Positions 34,225 through 43,934 of a DNA stretch of 64,000 bases are shown here, in pieces. Within the stretch, counting starts at the first letter, position 1. Each line of letters opens with the position of its first letter. The stretch spans positions 186,001 to 250,000 of the forward strand of contig CAVSJO010000007.1 in assembly GCA_963728445.1 (NCBI GenBank), in the 5' to 3' direction. The position numbers were made by a program, and so were the translations under genes. The stretch is from CAVSJO01 sp963728445. GTDB taxonomy: Bacteria > Gemmatimonadota > Gemmatimonadetes > Longimicrobiales > RSA9. The notes below the pieces were generated by a model, which saw only the letters and a list, made by a program, of their open reading frames with translations, was not told where the DNA came from and did not search any database.

Positions 34225-34656
34225 ATGCAGACGCGAGCAACAGACTTCGGACACGTGGTAGTGCTCGAGCCCGGCGACGAGCTTCTGGACAGCCTGAAGC
34301 GATTCGCCGGCGAATCGGGAACGCAGACTGCGTTCCTCGGCGGCATCGGCGCCGTGGACAGCCTCGAGCTCGGCTACTTCCATCCGTCGAAGGGCGAGTA
34401 CGCGCACCGGGTGCTCGACGAGCAGCTCGAAGTGCTCACGATAACGGGTAACCTGTCGCTGAAGGATGGAAAGCCCCATCCTCACGTCCACGGGATCTTC
34501 GGCCGATCCGATTTCTCGACCATCGGAGGCCACGTCTTCCGGGCCGTCTGCTCGGTGACGCTGGAGATCGCCGTGACGACGACGTCCGAGCCGATCGTCC
34601 GGGCCCCCGTGGACTACGTCGACCTCGAACTCATGCAACCGGAGGCCAGCCGATGA
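34225..34656 (+). CDS. PPC/DUF296-domain protein
   Basis: A 143-residue PPC (DUF296) protein: FGHVVVLEPGDELLDSLKRF, then TAFLGGIGAVDSLELGYFHP and KPHPHVHGIFGRSDFS, in which the His cluster is the metal site seen in bacterial PPC proteins. Plant relatives carry AT-hooks; here there is none. Function is unknown, DNA binding not evident. GGGAG precedes ATG 34225. It overlaps the nucleotidyltransferase gene by ATGA, so the two are coupled. Confidence 0.82.
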   Translation: MQTRATDFGHVVVLEPGDELLDSLKRFAGESGTQTAFLGGIGAVDSLELGYFHPSKGEYAHRVLDEQLEVLTITGNLSLKDGKPHPHVHGIFGRSDFSTIGGHVFRAVCSVTLEIAVTTTSEPIVRAPVDYVDLELMQPEASR

Positions 34657-35651
34657 AGGTAGTGATTCCCCTCGCGGGGAAGGGTACCCGACTCCGACCC
34701 CACACGTACGTGACGCCGAAGCCGCTGCTGAAGGTCGGCGGTCGGCCCGTGATGAGCTACATCCTGGACGACCTGAAGGACCTGGGTGTCGAGGAGGTCG
34801 TCTTCATCACGGGATACCTGAAAGAGAAGATCGAGACGTACGTGCACGACGAGTATCCCGGCTTCCGGTCGCATTTCGTGGACCAGGCGGACCAGAACGG
34901 AACGGCGGGCGCCGTGAAGCTGGCGCAGCCGTACGTGGACGAGGACGTGCTCATCCTCTTCGTGGACACCCTTTTCGACGCGGACCTGTCCATCGTGAGG
35001 GACCTTCCGGAGGACGTGGCCGGCGTCATCTGGACCAAGGAGGTGGAGGACTACCAGCGCTTCGGCGTCGTCGTGAACGACGAGGACGGATACATGAAGC
35101 GCATCGTCGAGAAGCCGCAGGACCCCATCTCTAAGCTGGCCAACATCGGCCTGTACTACATCCGCGACTGGGAGCTCCTCTTCGAGGGGATCGACAACAC
35201 GCTTGGAAGCACGAAGGGGCCCGGCGAGGAGTACTACCTGACGGACGCCTTCCAGTACATGATCGATCACGGCGCGCGGATCCGCACCGTGGAGGTGGAG
35301 GGCTGGTACGACTGCGGCAAGCCCGAGACGCTGCTGGAGACGAATCGTCACCTCCTCGAGAACGGGGGCCGCGGTCGCCGCGCCGACGGCGGCGTCAACG
35401 TGAAGCTCGTCGACCCGGTTCGCATCGAGGAGGGGGCCGAGATCCGGGACTCCACGGTGGGGCCAAACGTCACCGTCGGTGCCGGCACGCGGATCGTGCG
35501 GTCCACTCTCCGCGACGCCATCATCGGAGACGACGCGCGGGTGGAGGCGGCGGAGCTGCACGACTCCCTCGTCGGGGATCGTACCGTCGTCCGCAGCGTG
35601 ACCGGCAGCCTGAACGTGGGAGACGACGCCTCGGTCCTCGGTGACGGCTGA
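34653..35651 (+). CDS. sugar nucleotidyltransferase with left-handed beta-helix tail
   Basis: A 332-residue nucleotidyltransferase. PLAGKGTRLRPHTYVTPKPL is the nucleotide-binding loop (GxGTRL with catalytic Lys in PKPL), and VDTLFDAD holds the metal Asp. The last 80 residues (VGPNVTVGAGTRIVRSTLRD, AIIGDDARVEAAE) form hexapeptide beta-helix repeats. It is closest to RmlA-like glucose-1-phosphate thymidylyltransferase/UTP transferases. It would make an NDP-sugar for glycan synthesis, but no glycan genes lie next to it. Confidence 0.88.
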   Translation: MKVVIPLAGKGTRLRPHTYVTPKPLLKVGGRPVMSYILDDLKDLGVEEVVFITGYLKEKIETYVHDEYPGFRSHFVDQADQNGTAGAVKLAQPYVDEDVLILFVDTLFDADLSIVRDLPEDVAGVIWTKEVEDYQRFGVVVNDEDGYMKRIVEKPQDPISKLANIGLYYIRDWELLFEGIDNTLGSTKGPGEEYYLTDAFQYMIDHGARIRTVEVEGWYDCGKPETLLETNRHLLENGGRGRRADGGVNVKLVDPVRIEEGAEIRDSTVGPNVTVGAGTRIVRSTLRDAIIGDDARVEAAELHDSLVGDRTVVRSVTGSLNVGDDASVLGDG

Positions 35652-35680
35652 CCGAATCGTCGCGCCGGGGGCGCCTCGCG

Positions 35681-35709
35681 TTGACAGCGCAGTCCGCTGG
35701 CGGGACATT
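35681..35709 (+). promoter_or_regulatory. predicted promoter for the LeuA-like synthase
   Basis: TTGACA (35681-35686), 17 bp, GACATT (35704-35709). A second possible -10, TAGCTT, lies at 35714-35719. Confidence 0.45.
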
Positions 35710-35747
35710 TCGGTAGCTTCCGTGCCAGTTTTCCCGTGGAGCCGCAG

Positions 35748-37010
35748 ATGCGAGAGCAGGACCTGATCCACGACTGGAATACCGTCGCCGACGCGTTCGA
35801 CTATGCGTCGCTGCGGCCCGTCGAGCTGGACGACGAGACGCTCCGGGACGGGCTCCAGTCGCCCTCGGTGACGGACCCGTCCATCGACGACAAGATCCGC
35901 ATTCTCCATCTCATGGTGGAGCTGGGGATCCAGTCGGCGGACCTGGGACTTCCGGGCGCAGGACCCCGGGCCGTCCAGGACGTCCGGGCGCTGGCGCAGG
36001 AGATCGCGAGCGCGGGACTCCGGATCGACGCCAACTGCGCCGCCCGCACCGTGCGGGCCGACATCGAGCCCATCGCACGGATCACGCAGGAGACGGGCGT
36101 TCCCATCGAGGCTTCCACGTTCATCGGCTCGTCCCCCATCCGGCAGTACGCGGAGGGGTGGACGCTCGACCGGATGCTCCGGGCGGCCGAGGACGCCGTC
36201 CGCTTCGCCGTCGGCGAGGGACTGCGGGTCATGTTCGTGACGGAGGACTCGACACGGGCCCGGCCCGAGACCCTGAAGGCCCTCTACACGACGGCCATCG
36301 AGTGCGGCGCCCGGCGGCTCTGCCTGGCCGACACCGTGGGCCACGCCACGCCGAACGGCGTGCGCCAGCTCGTGCGCTGGCTGCGTCGCGAGGTGGTCGA
36401 CCCCTCCGGCGAGGACGTGAAGATCGACTGGCATGGACACCGCGACCGCGGGCTTGCCATCCCCAACACCCTCGCGGCGATCGAGGAGGGCGCCGACCGG
36501 GTTCACGGCACCGCCCTCGGCATCGGCGAGCGGGTCGGCAACACCGAGATGGACCTGCTCCTCGTCAACCTCAAGCTTCTCGGACTGCACGACTACGACC
36601 TGTCGAAGCTGCCCGAATACTGCGACGTCGTGTCCCGGGCCACCGGCGTGCCCATTCCGCCCAGCTACCCCGTCTTCGGCGCCGACGCCTTCCGCACCGG
36701 CACGGGCGTCCACGCGGCGGCCATCATCAAGGCCCGCCAGAAGGGGGACGACTGGCTCGCCGACCGGGTCTACTCCGGCGTTCCTGCGGGCTTCTTCGGG
36801 CGGCGACAGCAGATCGAGATCTCCCACGTGAGCGGGATGTCCAACGTGAAGTGCTGGCTGGCAGACAACGGATACGACCCCGAAGACGACGCCCTCTGCG
36901 GTGCGCTGTTCGAGCTCGCGAAGACGACGGATCGCGTCCTGGGCGACGACGAGCTCCACGCGCGCTGCGCCGCCGTCGGCGCGCGCCCCTCGGCCGGAGT
37001 CGCGCCGTGA
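35748..37010 (+). CDS. LeuA-like DRE-TIM synthase (2-isopropylmalate/homocitrate synthase family)
   Basis: A 420-residue member of the HMGL-like family. DDETLRDGLQSPS is the conserved RDGxQ motif at the start of the TIM barrel; DWHGHRDRGLAIPNTLAAIE and HGTALGIGERVGNTEMDLLL are the metal-binding and lid blocks. It lacks the C-terminal LeuA regulatory domain: after the barrel come about 100 residues with VKCWLADNGYD. The family condenses acetyl-CoA with a 2-oxoacid; the exact substrate (2-oxoisovalerate, 2-oxoglutarate or other) is unclear. ATG 35748 has GGAG at six bases; GTG 35736 is possible. It overlaps the SCO-like gene by GTGA. Confidence 0.83.
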   Translation: MREQDLIHDWNTVADAFDYASLRPVELDDETLRDGLQSPSVTDPSIDDKIRILHLMVELGIQSADLGLPGAGPRAVQDVRALAQEIASAGLRIDANCAARTVRADIEPIARITQETGVPIEASTFIGSSPIRQYAEGWTLDRMLRAAEDAVRFAVGEGLRVMFVTEDSTRARPETLKALYTTAIECGARRLCLADTVGHATPNGVRQLVRWLRREVVDPSGEDVKIDWHGHRDRGLAIPNTLAAIEEGADRVHGTALGIGERVGNTEMDLLLVNLKLLGLHDYDLSKLPEYCDVVSRATGVPIPPSYPVFGADAFRTGTGVHAAAIIKARQKGDDWLADRVYSGVPAGFFGRRQQIEISHVSGMSNVKCWLADNGYDPEDDALCGALFELAKTTDRVLGDDELHARCAAVGARPSAGVAP

Positions 37011-37642
37011 GGACCGGGCTCGTCGTGGCGGGCACCGTGACCGCCCTGGCCGCCGCCGCGGCCGGCGTCGCCCTGGCCGGCCCCAGGTCGGCACCCGGTG
37101 CAGACCTGCCGGTGCTCTTCGACACGCCCCCGTTCCAGCTCACCGATCAGACCGGCAGCGAATTCGACAGCCGTGCGCTGGCCGGGGGCGTCTGGGTCGT
37201 CGATTTCATCTACACGACGTGCCCGGACGTCTGTCCGACGCTGACTGCCAACCTGGCCCGGCTGCGCAACGACCTCCGAACCGAGGGCCTGCTTGGGGAC
37301 CGCGTACGCTTCGTCTCCATCTCCGTCGATCCCGCCCACGACGACCCCGCCGCCCTGCGGGAATTCGCGTCCCACTACGGTGTGCAGGGGCCGGCCACCT
37401 GGGCCTTCCTGACGGGCGACGCCGATCGCGTGGGACCGCTGCTGTTCGACGGCTTCCACATCTCGGTGCAGCCGGCGTCGCCGGCTGCCGCCCATGCCGG
37501 CGCGGACGGGTCGGGACCCATCACTCACACCGCGCAGGTGCTCCTCGTCGACGCCGACGGGCGCGTGCGCGGCGTCTACAGCGGCGTGCGCCCCGAGAAC
37601 GTGACGAAGCTGGGGCAGGACATTCGCGCTCTCCTTCACTAG
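37007..37642 (+). CDS. SCO1/SenC-family protein
   Basis: A 211-residue thioredoxin-fold protein of the SCO1 family with an N-terminal membrane anchor (LVVAGTVTALAAAAAGVALA). The copper site is CPDVC in TTCPDVCPTLTANLARL with a distal His in ITHTAQVLLVD. SCO proteins insert copper into cytochrome c oxidase subunit II in the periplasm. No oxidase gene is adjacent; instead the gene is coupled (GTGA) to a LeuA-like gene, an odd pairing. Confidence 0.9.
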   Translation: MRTGLVVAGTVTALAAAAAGVALAGPRSAPGADLPVLFDTPPFQLTDQTGSEFDSRALAGGVWVVDFIYTTCPDVCPTLTANLARLRNDLRTEGLLGDRVRFVSISVDPAHDDPAALREFASHYGVQGPATWAFLTGDADRVGPLLFDGFHISVQPASPAAAHAGADGSGPITHTAQVLLVDADGRVRGVYSGVRPENVTKLGQDIRALLH

Positions 37643-37691
37643 CCTCGACTCCGCCTTTCCGAAAAGCCACTGTCCGCGCCCGTGATGCGTT

Positions 37692-37740
37692 CGTTACATT
37701 CACGTCACGGATCGTTGACCCTGTCCCGTCACTGTGACTG
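37692..37740 (+). promoter_or_regulatory. candidate Pho-type control region before phoB
   Basis: CGTTACATT (37692-37700) is followed by repeats of GTCAC (37703-37707, 37728-37732) and an inverted GTCACTGTGAC. CGTTACATT also stands at 40129-40137 before pstB. The -10-like TACATT has no matching -35, which suits an activator-dependent promoter. PhoB binding is inference. Confidence 0.35.
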
Positions 37741-37823
37741 TGGATCCCGGATCGACCGGGACCGCGCCGACGCCCGGCCGATTCGCGGCCGGAAACGGCG
37801 CTGCCGAAAACGACCGGGATGGC

Positions 37824-38549
37824 ATGACCGGAAACCATCGCGAAGCGGCACCACAGGTCCTCGTGGTCGAGGACGAGCGGGACATCGCGGCCCTCATTGC
37901 CTACCACCTGGCGAAGGAGGGGTACCGGGTGCGGACGGCGGGGGGCGGTGAGGAGGCCGTCGAATCCGTGCGGCACGAGCGGCCGGACCTGCTGGTGCTG
38001 GACCTGAATCTGCCCGGCTTCTCCGGTTTCGAGGTCCTCACGGAGCTCCGGCGCTCGGAGGACACGCGGGATGTGCCGGTCGTGGTGCTGACGGCCCGGC
38101 GGGAGGAGGCGGATCGGATCCGCGGGCTGGAGCTGGGCGCCGACGACTATCTGACGAAGCCGTTCAGCCCCCAGGAGCTGGTGCTCCGCGTCGGGGCCGT
38201 GCTGCGCCGGGCCCGCTCGGCCGCCGTGGCCGGGTCCGCGAAGGTGCTCCGGGGCGGACCCGTGGGTGTGGACCTGGGCGCCATGCGGGTGAACGTCGAG
38301 GGCGACGACGTGGACCTGACGCCCACGGAGTACCGGCTGCTCGTCGCGCTGCTCGAACGGCGCGGCCGGGTGCAGTCCCGCAAGCAGCTCCTCGAGGCGG
38401 CATGGGACATACACGTACCGATCGAGACGCGCACGGTGGACATGCACGTGCAGCGGCTCCGCACCAAGCTCGGCGAAGCGGGGTCGTGGATCGAGACGGT
38501 CCGGGGCTTCGGCTACCGGTTCCGCGGCCGTCAGCCTGCGGAGAGCTGA
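37824..38549 (+). CDS. phoB: PhoB-type response regulator
   Basis: A 241-residue OmpR/PhoB-family regulator. Receiver: acidic pair EDE (16-18), phospho-acceptor Asp60 in LVLDLNLPG, Thr in LTAR, Lys in LTKPF. C-terminal winged helix: LTPTEYRLLVALLERRGRV, then RTVDMHVQRLRTKLGE and IETVRGFGYRF. It should bind promoters of phosphate genes when phosphorylated by the adjacent kinase. ATG 37824 has GGGA upstream; a GTG at 37734 would add 30 residues not typical of the family. Followed 88 nt later by the kinase. Confidence 0.9.
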   Translation: MTGNHREAAPQVLVVEDERDIAALIAYHLAKEGYRVRTAGGGEEAVESVRHERPDLLVLDLNLPGFSGFEVLTELRRSEDTRDVPVVVLTARREEADRIRGLELGADDYLTKPFSPQELVLRVGAVLRRARSAAVAGSAKVLRGGPVGVDLGAMRVNVEGDDVDLTPTEYRLLVALLERRGRVQSRKQLLEAAWDIHVPIETRTVDMHVQRLRTKLGEAGSWIETVRGFGYRFRGRQPAES

Positions 38550-38637
38550 CCCGGCGGATGCCCCGTCGCCCGTGCCGCGGAACGCCGGATCTGCCCTCCG
38601 CCCTCCCCGTTCGCACCCTCCCGACGCGCGTTCCCTG

Positions 38638-40122
38638 ATGCGCGTACGAACCGGCGTCCTGTTCTCGGCCGTATCGATCCTCGCCGTCGCCGTGGTGACC
38701 GCGGGGGCGTACGTGCTTGTACCCCACCTGCTGAGCGCCACCGCCCGTGCGGCGGGCGGTCCGCTGAGCGCCGACGTAGCGGTCGAGCGAGTCCGGACGG
38801 GGGTGGTGTGGACGGGCGTGCTGGCCGCGGCGGTCGTGGTCCTCTCCGCCGCCTGGATCAGCCGCGCCCTGGTCGATCCCCTGGAGGCACTGCGGGAACG
38901 GGTGGCGCGGCTGCCGGAGGACGCCGGACCGCCGCCGGCCACCCCCTTCGTGGAGATCCAGAACGTATCCGGAGCCGTCGCCCGAGCGGGATCCGACCTG
39001 CGGTCACGCCTGGCGTCCCTGGTCCGGGAGCGGGACGAGCTGCAGGCCCTGCTGGACGGCGTGGGGGAGGGAATCCTGCGGCTGGACGCCGCAGGGCGCA
39101 TCGTGACCGCGAACCCGGCTGCGACGGATCTGCTGCGGCTGCCGGACCATCCGGTCGGAATCCCGTACGAGGCGGCCGTGCGCTCACCGCAGCTGCGGGA
39201 GCGACTGGCGGAATCGCTGCGGGAGCGGGCGGCGACGGCGTCGGAGCTGAGCGTGGACGAACGGAACCTGTTCGTGGCGGTCGAGCCCCTGCAGGCCTCA
39301 GGAGCCGAGGACGCCGGGCTCGTGGTCTCCCTCGTGGATCTCACGGAGCTGCGTCGCCTGGAAGCGGTGCGGCGGGACTTCGTGGCGAACGCGAGCCACG
39401 AGCTGAAGACGCCGCTGACCTCGATCCGGGGCTACGCCGAGACGCTGGCCGACGACGACGTACCGCCGGACGTGGCGCGGCGCTTCGCGGGCACGATACG
39501 GGAGAACGCCGAGCGCCTGCAGCGCATCGTCGACGACCTCCTCGATCTGTCGAGGGTGGAGTCGGGCAACTGGTTCCCGGAGCTCGAGCCGGTCGATTTC
39601 GGTGCCGCTGCCGAGGAGGCGTGGCGGCCTTTCGTGGAGCGGGCTCGGGCGCGCGACGTGACGTTCGTGGTGGAGCCCGGCGCAGCGGTGCGGGTGAACG
39701 CCGACGAGCACGCCCTGCAGCAGATCCTGTCCAACCTGTTCGACAACGCCCTCCGCTACACGCCGCCCGGCGGCCAGATACGGGTCCGGTCGCGACCGGC
39801 GCCGGAGGCCCCGCGACGGACGACGGAGGCGTCGCCCCGAAAAGCACCGCACCGTCCGGGACGACGCGTGGCCCTCGAAGTGGTGGACACGGGCAGCGGC
39901 ATCCCCCGGGAAGCCGTCGGGCGCATCTTCGAGCGGTTCTTCCGGGTCGATCCGGCCCGCTCGCGGGAAGAGGGCGGCACGGGTCTGGGCCTCTCCATCG
40001 TCCGTCACATGGTCGAGAGCATGGGCGGGAGCGTCGAGGCGGAGAGTGAGCTGGGCAAGGGGACGACGATCCGCTTCCTGCTCCTCGCCTCCGACGACCC
40101 GTCGGTCGGCGCGTTGGAATGA
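38638..40122 (+). CDS. phoR: PhoR-type membrane sensor histidine kinase
   Basis: A 494-residue kinase. Two N-terminal membrane helices ([15 protein letters not shown] and [17 protein letters not shown]) flank a short periplasmic loop; then HAMP-like and PAS domain ([20 protein letters not shown]), the H-box [20 protein letters not shown] (His254), and HATPase motifs [28 protein letters not shown]. The short loop is typical of PhoR, which senses through the PstSCAB-PhoU complex. It is paired with phoB upstream; pstB and phoU follow. Confidence 0.9.
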   Translation: MRVRTGVLFSAVSILAVAVVTAGAYVLVPHLLSATARAAGGPLSADVAVERVRTGVVWTGVLAAAVVVLSAAWISRALVDPLEALRERVARLPEDAGPPPATPFVEIQNVSGAVARAGSDLRSRLASLVRERDELQALLDGVGEGILRLDAAGRIVTANPAATDLLRLPDHPVGIPYEAAVRSPQLRERLAESLRERAATASELSVDERNLFVAVEPLQASGAEDAGLVVSLVDLTELRRLEAVRRDFVANASHELKTPLTSIRGYAETLADDDVPPDVARRFAGTIRENAERLQRIVDDLLDLSRVESGNWFPELEPVDFGAAAEEAWRPFVERARARDVTFVVEPGAAVRVNADEHALQQILSNLFDNALRYTPPGGQIRVRSRPAPEAPRRTTEASPRKAPHRPGRRVALEVVDTGSGIPREAVGRIFERFFRVDPARSREEGGTGLGLSIVRHMVESMGGSVEAESELGKGTTIRFLLLASDDPSVGALE

Positions 40123-40128
40123 GATTCC

Positions 40129-40140
40129 CGTTACATTGGG
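40129..40140 (+). promoter_or_regulatory. shared CGTTACATT element before pstB
   Basis: CGTTACATTGGG at 40129-40140 repeats the 9-mer of the phoB leader, 60 nt before the pstB start. Confidence 0.3.
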
Positions 40141-40198
40141 CGAAGCAACTGCGCCCGGCCGGCTGCGGGCGGAACGGCGACACGAGCGACGGGACGGC

Positions 40199-41017
40199 GT
40201 GACGGAGATCGGAACCAGGGTTCCTGCGGGGGCCGCCCGCGTTGCCGCGCCGGGGGACGAGGAGGCCTTCCGCGACCCCGTCCTCCGGGCGCGGGACGTG
40301 TCGGTATTCTACGGCGCGAAGCAGGCGGTCCGGGACGTGAGCATCGACATCCCGGCGAACCGGGTGGTGGCGTTCATCGGTCCGTCGGGCTGCGGGAAGA
40401 GCACGCTGCTGCGGTGCTTCAATCGGATGAACGACCTGGTTCCGGGGGCACGGGTCGAGGGCAGCATCGTGTACCACGACGCGGAGCTGTATTCGGACGA
40501 GGTCGATCCGGTCGACGTTCGGCGGCGAATCGGCATGGTGTTCCAGAAGGCGAACCCCTTCCCGAAATCGATCTGGGACAACGTGGCGTTCGGACCCCGG
40601 ATCAACGAGATGGGGGACGTGGAGGAGCGGGTCGAGCGGTCGCTGCGCCGCGCGGCGCTCTGGGACGAGGTGAAGGACCGGCTGGACGCCAGCGCGGTGG
40701 CGCTGTCGGGCGGCCAGCAGCAGCGACTGTGCATCGCCCGGGCCCTGGCCGTGGAGCCGGACGTGCTGCTCATGGACGAGCCGGCGTCGGCGCTGGACCC
40801 CATCGCCACTCAGAAGATCGAGGAGACGATCTTCGAGCTGAAGCGGGACTACACCGTCGTGATCGTCACGCACAACATGCAGCAGGCGGCGAGGGTCTCG
40901 GACTACACGGCTTTCCTGTACGTGGGGGACCTGGTGGAATACGGGGAGACGGACCGGATCTTCACGAATCCGCGCGAGGAGCGCACCGAGGCCTACATCA
41001 CGGGGAGGTTCGGATGA
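40199..41017 (+). CDS. pstB: phosphate ABC transporter ATPase
   Basis: A 272-residue ABC ATPase of the PstB group: Walker [10 protein letters not shown] near residue 61, Q-loop [11 protein letters not shown], signature [15 protein letters not shown], Walker [14 protein letters not shown], switch His in [17 protein letters not shown] and NPFPKSIW are PstB-specific. Only the ATPase is here; no pstS, pstC or pstA lies in the surrounding genes. GTG 40199 is the start. The gene overlaps phoU by ATGA. Confidence 0.93.
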   Translation: MTEIGTRVPAGAARVAAPGDEEAFRDPVLRARDVSVFYGAKQAVRDVSIDIPANRVVAFIGPSGCGKSTLLRCFNRMNDLVPGARVEGSIVYHDAELYSDEVDPVDVRRRIGMVFQKANPFPKSIWDNVAFGPRINEMGDVEERVERSLRRAALWDEVKDRLDASAVALSGGQQQRLCIARALAVEPDVLLMDEPASALDPIATQKIEETIFELKRDYTVVIVTHNMQQAARVSDYTAFLYVGDLVEYGETDRIFTNPREERTEAYITGRFG

Positions 41018-41694
41018 GCCAGCGGCACTTCCACGAGGAGCTGGACCGGCTGAAGTCGCGCCTGATCACCATGGCCGGCCTCGCGGAGGAGGCGGTGCAG
41101 GGTGCGGTGGCCTCGCTGCTGGACCGGGACGCGTCACGGGGGGAGTCGGTCATCCGCCGGGACCAGGAGATCGACGATCTGGAGCTGGAGATCGACGAGA
41201 TCGCGATGCAGCTCCTGGCCCTCCAGCAGCCGATGGCCCGCGACCTCCGCTTCATCACCATGGCCATGCGCATCTCCAACGACCTGGAACGGGTCGGAGA
41301 CCACGCGGTGAACATCGCGCAGAACGTGAAGTACATCCTCAAGGAGCCGCCCTTCGTCTCGCTCCCCGAGATCGAGGACATGATGCACATCACGGGGGAG
41401 ATGCTGAAGGATTCGCTGGACGCGTACGTCCGCTCCGACAGCGCTCTCGGCCGTGAGATCGTCCGCCGCGACGACCGCGTCGACGAGCTGCACGAGAACG
41501 TCTTCCGCATCCTGCTGACCCACATGATGTCGGACCCGCGCCGCATCTCCGCCGGTATGGACATGCTGCTGGTCTCCCGCAACATCGAGCGAATCGCGGA
41601 CCTGGCGACGAACATCGCCGAGGACGTCGTCTACATGGTCGAGGGCCGCACCATCAAGCACCACGCGGAGCAGCGCGAGGTCTCCGCTGGCTGA
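41014..41694 (+). CDS. phoU: phosphate-system regulator PhoU
   Basis: A 226-residue all-helical PhoU with two three-helix repeats. Each ends in the metal-binding (E/D)xxxD block: [18 protein letters not shown] in the first and [18 protein letters not shown] in the second. PhoU inhibits PhoR when phosphate is plentiful and binds PstB. Coupled to pstB by ATGA. Confidence 0.95.
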   Translation: MSQRHFHEELDRLKSRLITMAGLAEEAVQGAVASLLDRDASRGESVIRRDQEIDDLELEIDEIAMQLLALQQPMARDLRFITMAMRISNDLERVGDHAVNIAQNVKYILKEPPFVSLPEIEDMMHITGEMLKDSLDAYVRSDSALGREIVRRDDRVDELHENVFRILLTHMMSDPRRISAGMDMLLVSRNIERIADLATNIAEDVVYMVEGRTIKHHAEQREVSAG

Positions 41695-41706
41695 CGGCCC
41701 CACGGC

Positions 41707-41736
41707 TTGCTGTCCCCCTCCATCCCCGCCTATGAT
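41707..41736 (+). promoter_or_regulatory. predicted promoter for the FabG-type SDR
   Basis: TTGCTG (41707-41712), 18-bp spacer, TATGAT (41731-41736), 69 bp before the GTG at 41806. Confidence 0.5.
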
Positions 41737-41805
41737 GCCCGGTCTCGCCCCCGTCGCGTACCGCCGCGCGACGGGCGGTGATCGCCGCCGATCAGGAGTC
41801 GTCCC

Positions 41806-42687
41806 GTGACTGATCCGAACGGGCAGGACCCGACGCTGGAGCCGAACGGCACGGATCCCGGAGGAAAAGCCGTGGCCCAGCTCCTGGAGTCCGTGGCCGA
41901 GGACCCGGCGCCGGGCGCTGAATACTCCGGCATGCGCTCCCGCTCGGCGATCGTGACGGGCGGCGCGACGGGCATCGGGCGTGCCGTGGCGCTGGAGCTG
42001 GCGTCCCACGGCGTGAACGTCGCCGTCAATTTCCTGGACGGCGGCGACGGCAGCATCCGCGACGAGGCGGAACGGACCGCCGCCGAGCTGCGCATGATGG
42101 AGGTCGCCGTTCACTGCGCGCAGTGCGACGTGCGGGATGCCGGGGCCGTGGGCCGCTTCGTGCGGGAGGCGAAGGAGCGGCTCGGAGGCCTGCACATACT
42201 CGTGAACAACGCCGGGATCGCCCGGGACCGGGCGCTGTGGCACATGACGGAGGACCAGTGGCGGGACGTACTGGAGACGAACCTGACGGGCTCGTTCCAC
42301 ATGATTCGCGCCGTGGCCCCGACGTTCCGGCAGCAGCAGTACGGCAAGATCGTGAACGTGAGCTCGGTGCACGGAATTCGCAGCGAGTTCGGACTGTCGA
42401 ACTACGCCGCGTCGAAGGCGGGGATCCTCGGCCTCACCCGCTCGGCGGCCATCGAGCTGGGGCCGTCGAACGTGAACGTCAACGCCGTGGCGCCGGGCTA
42501 CATCCGGACGACGCGACTGACCGAGGGCGTCCCGGCCGACGTGCTGGACCGGGCGCGGGAGCGGGCCGTGCTGGGCCGGCTGGGCGATCCGCAGGACGTG
42601 GCCCACGTGGTCGTGTTCCTGTGCTCGGAGATGGCCCGGCACGTGACCGGCGTCGTCGTGCCGGTGGACGGCGGCCACCTGCTCTGA
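41806..42687 (+). CDS. FabG-type SDR oxidoreductase
   Basis: A 293-residue SDR with a 45-residue disordered N-terminal extension. Motifs: TGGATGIG (51-58), NNAG, catalytic Ser in NVSSVHG, YAASK, and PGYIRTT. It resembles 3-oxoacyl-ACP/acetoacetyl-CoA reductases (FabG/PhaB). The start GTG 41806 has GGAG at seven bases; ATG 41932 would give a standard-length enzyme without the extension. Neighbours give no pathway. Confidence 0.86.
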   Translation: MTDPNGQDPTLEPNGTDPGGKAVAQLLESVAEDPAPGAEYSGMRSRSAIVTGGATGIGRAVALELASHGVNVAVNFLDGGDGSIRDEAERTAAELRMMEVAVHCAQCDVRDAGAVGRFVREAKERLGGLHILVNNAGIARDRALWHMTEDQWRDVLETNLTGSFHMIRAVAPTFRQQQYGKIVNVSSVHGIRSEFGLSNYAASKAGILGLTRSAAIELGPSNVNVNAVAPGYIRTTRLTEGVPADVLDRARERAVLGRLGDPQDVAHVVVFLCSEMARHVTGVVVPVDGGHLL

Positions 42688-42760
42688 GGCGAGCCCCGAT
42701 GCCCAGCGGGCGCGACGGCCCGGCCCCGCCGGCGCGAGGACGTCTCTGCTTCGCGCGGCG

Positions 42761-43351
42761 GTGCGCGCGGCATGGTTCGCGCTGCTGACGGGAGTGGCCG
42801 CCTCCGCCTGTGGCGCGCGTCACCGGGCGCCGCAGCCGGAAGACGTGAAGCAGACGATGCCCGACCTGACCGGACGGGGCGTCATGCTGCTGCCGGCGCA
42901 GGGCGGCGCGACGACCCGACCGCCGGAGCGGCTGGACGACGAGATCCGCTACTGGATCGGGCAGCAGGCGCCGAACGTGAAGTGGGTCTTCCCGCCGCAG
43001 CTCCTCCGGGCGATCCGGCGCTCGCCGCCGCTGGGGGACATCGATCTCGACGCCCTCCCGGTCGCCAGCTTCCGGGCCGCACAGGTGAAGCGGATCGGCG
43101 ATCCGCTGTTCGGAGACCTGCGCCGCCTGGGCGCCGTCGTGGACGCGCGCTACGCGCTGCTGCCGGTGACGGCGGCGTACGTGCCGGGGGACACGCTGCC
43201 CGGCCGGGTCGAGATCGCCTCGGCCCTGATCGACACTTTCGGAGGAGAAGTACTGTGGTACGGGGTCGTAGCGGGAGAGAGAGGTCCGGCGGACGACGAG
43301 CGCGTCGTGGCGTCGGCCGCCCGGGCGCTGGCGTCGAAGGTGGCCCGGTGA
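42761..43351 (+). CDS. putative lipoprotein
   Basis: A 196-residue lipoprotein: signal peptide MRAAWFALLTGVAASA with lipobox Cys17, then a globular alpha/beta part with VMLLPAQGG, IRYWIGQQAPNVKWVFP and VDARYALLPVTAAYV, LIDTFGGEVLWYGVVAGE. The pattern suggests an outer-membrane-associated protein that recalls the GNA1162/LpoB-type lipoproteins, but I cannot assign it. It is coupled to the next lipoprotein gene by GTGA. Confidence 0.72.
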   Translation: MRAAWFALLTGVAASACGARHRAPQPEDVKQTMPDLTGRGVMLLPAQGGATTRPPERLDDEIRYWIGQQAPNVKWVFPPQLLRAIRRSPPLGDIDLDALPVASFRAAQVKRIGDPLFGDLRRLGAVVDARYALLPVTAAYVPGDTLPGRVEIASALIDTFGGEVLWYGVVAGERGPADDERVVASAARALASKVAR

Positions 43352-43911
43352 GGCGGCACGACGCGGAGCGCCGTCGTACATCGAGGCGACGTCGCCCCGG
43401 CGGCGTCCGGGCTGCGGCACGCATCGGGGCGTTCGCGCTGCTCGCGGGGCTGGCCGCCTGCGGCGGCAGGAAGCAGGGTGAGCTGCCCAGCCTTACGGCC
43501 GCCCGCGCCGCGTACGCGCAGAGCACGGGGGTGGACAGCGTGCGGCTGAACGGCAACGTGCTCGAGTACTGGATCCGCCAGCCGCCGGAGCAGCTCCGGC
43601 GGGGCGGCTCGCTGTGGGCCCGGGTCGGCCCCTACATCTACCTCTTCACACCGGCGACGCGGCAGCTCTTCGACCGATACGACGGTCTGGCCGGCGTTCG
43701 CATCATCACGCAGGGGCCGGGCGGGAAGACGGTGGCCCAGGCGCTCCTCCCCCGGGATACCATGAGCGACGTGAAGTGGCGGCGCAGCCTGAACATCCTC
43801 GGGCACGCCCTTCAGGAAGGGACGAAGCAGCCCACTCGCCTGGAGGACCTCATCGACTGGGGCGAGCGGAACACCCGATTCGAATACAATCCGGAGTTCC
43901 TGCCGAAGTGA
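43348..43911 (+). CDS. putative lipoprotein
   Basis: A 187-residue lipoprotein; an Arg-rich start (about 22 residues) precedes the hydrophobic core and lipobox LLAGLAAC. The mature part has YIYLFTPATRQLFDRYDGLA and ends GERNTRFEYNPEFLPK. Not recognised. Overlaps the previous lipoprotein by GTGA; probably an outer-membrane pair. Confidence 0.72.
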   Translation: MRRHDAERRRTSRRRRPGGVRAAARIGAFALLAGLAACGGRKQGELPSLTAARAAYAQSTGVDSVRLNGNVLEYWIRQPPEQLRRGGSLWARVGPYIYLFTPATRQLFDRYDGLAGVRIITQGPGGKTVAQALLPRDTMSDVKWRRSLNILGHALQEGTKQPTRLEDLIDWGERNTRFEYNPEFLPK

Positions 43912-43934
43912 CGGCAGGGCGGGAAAGGATAGAC

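Noticed and set aside
34614..37094. 826-codon minus-strand frame over the nucleotidyltransferase and LeuA-like genes
   Set aside because: It is the antisense of well-recognised genes and has no domain-like pattern.
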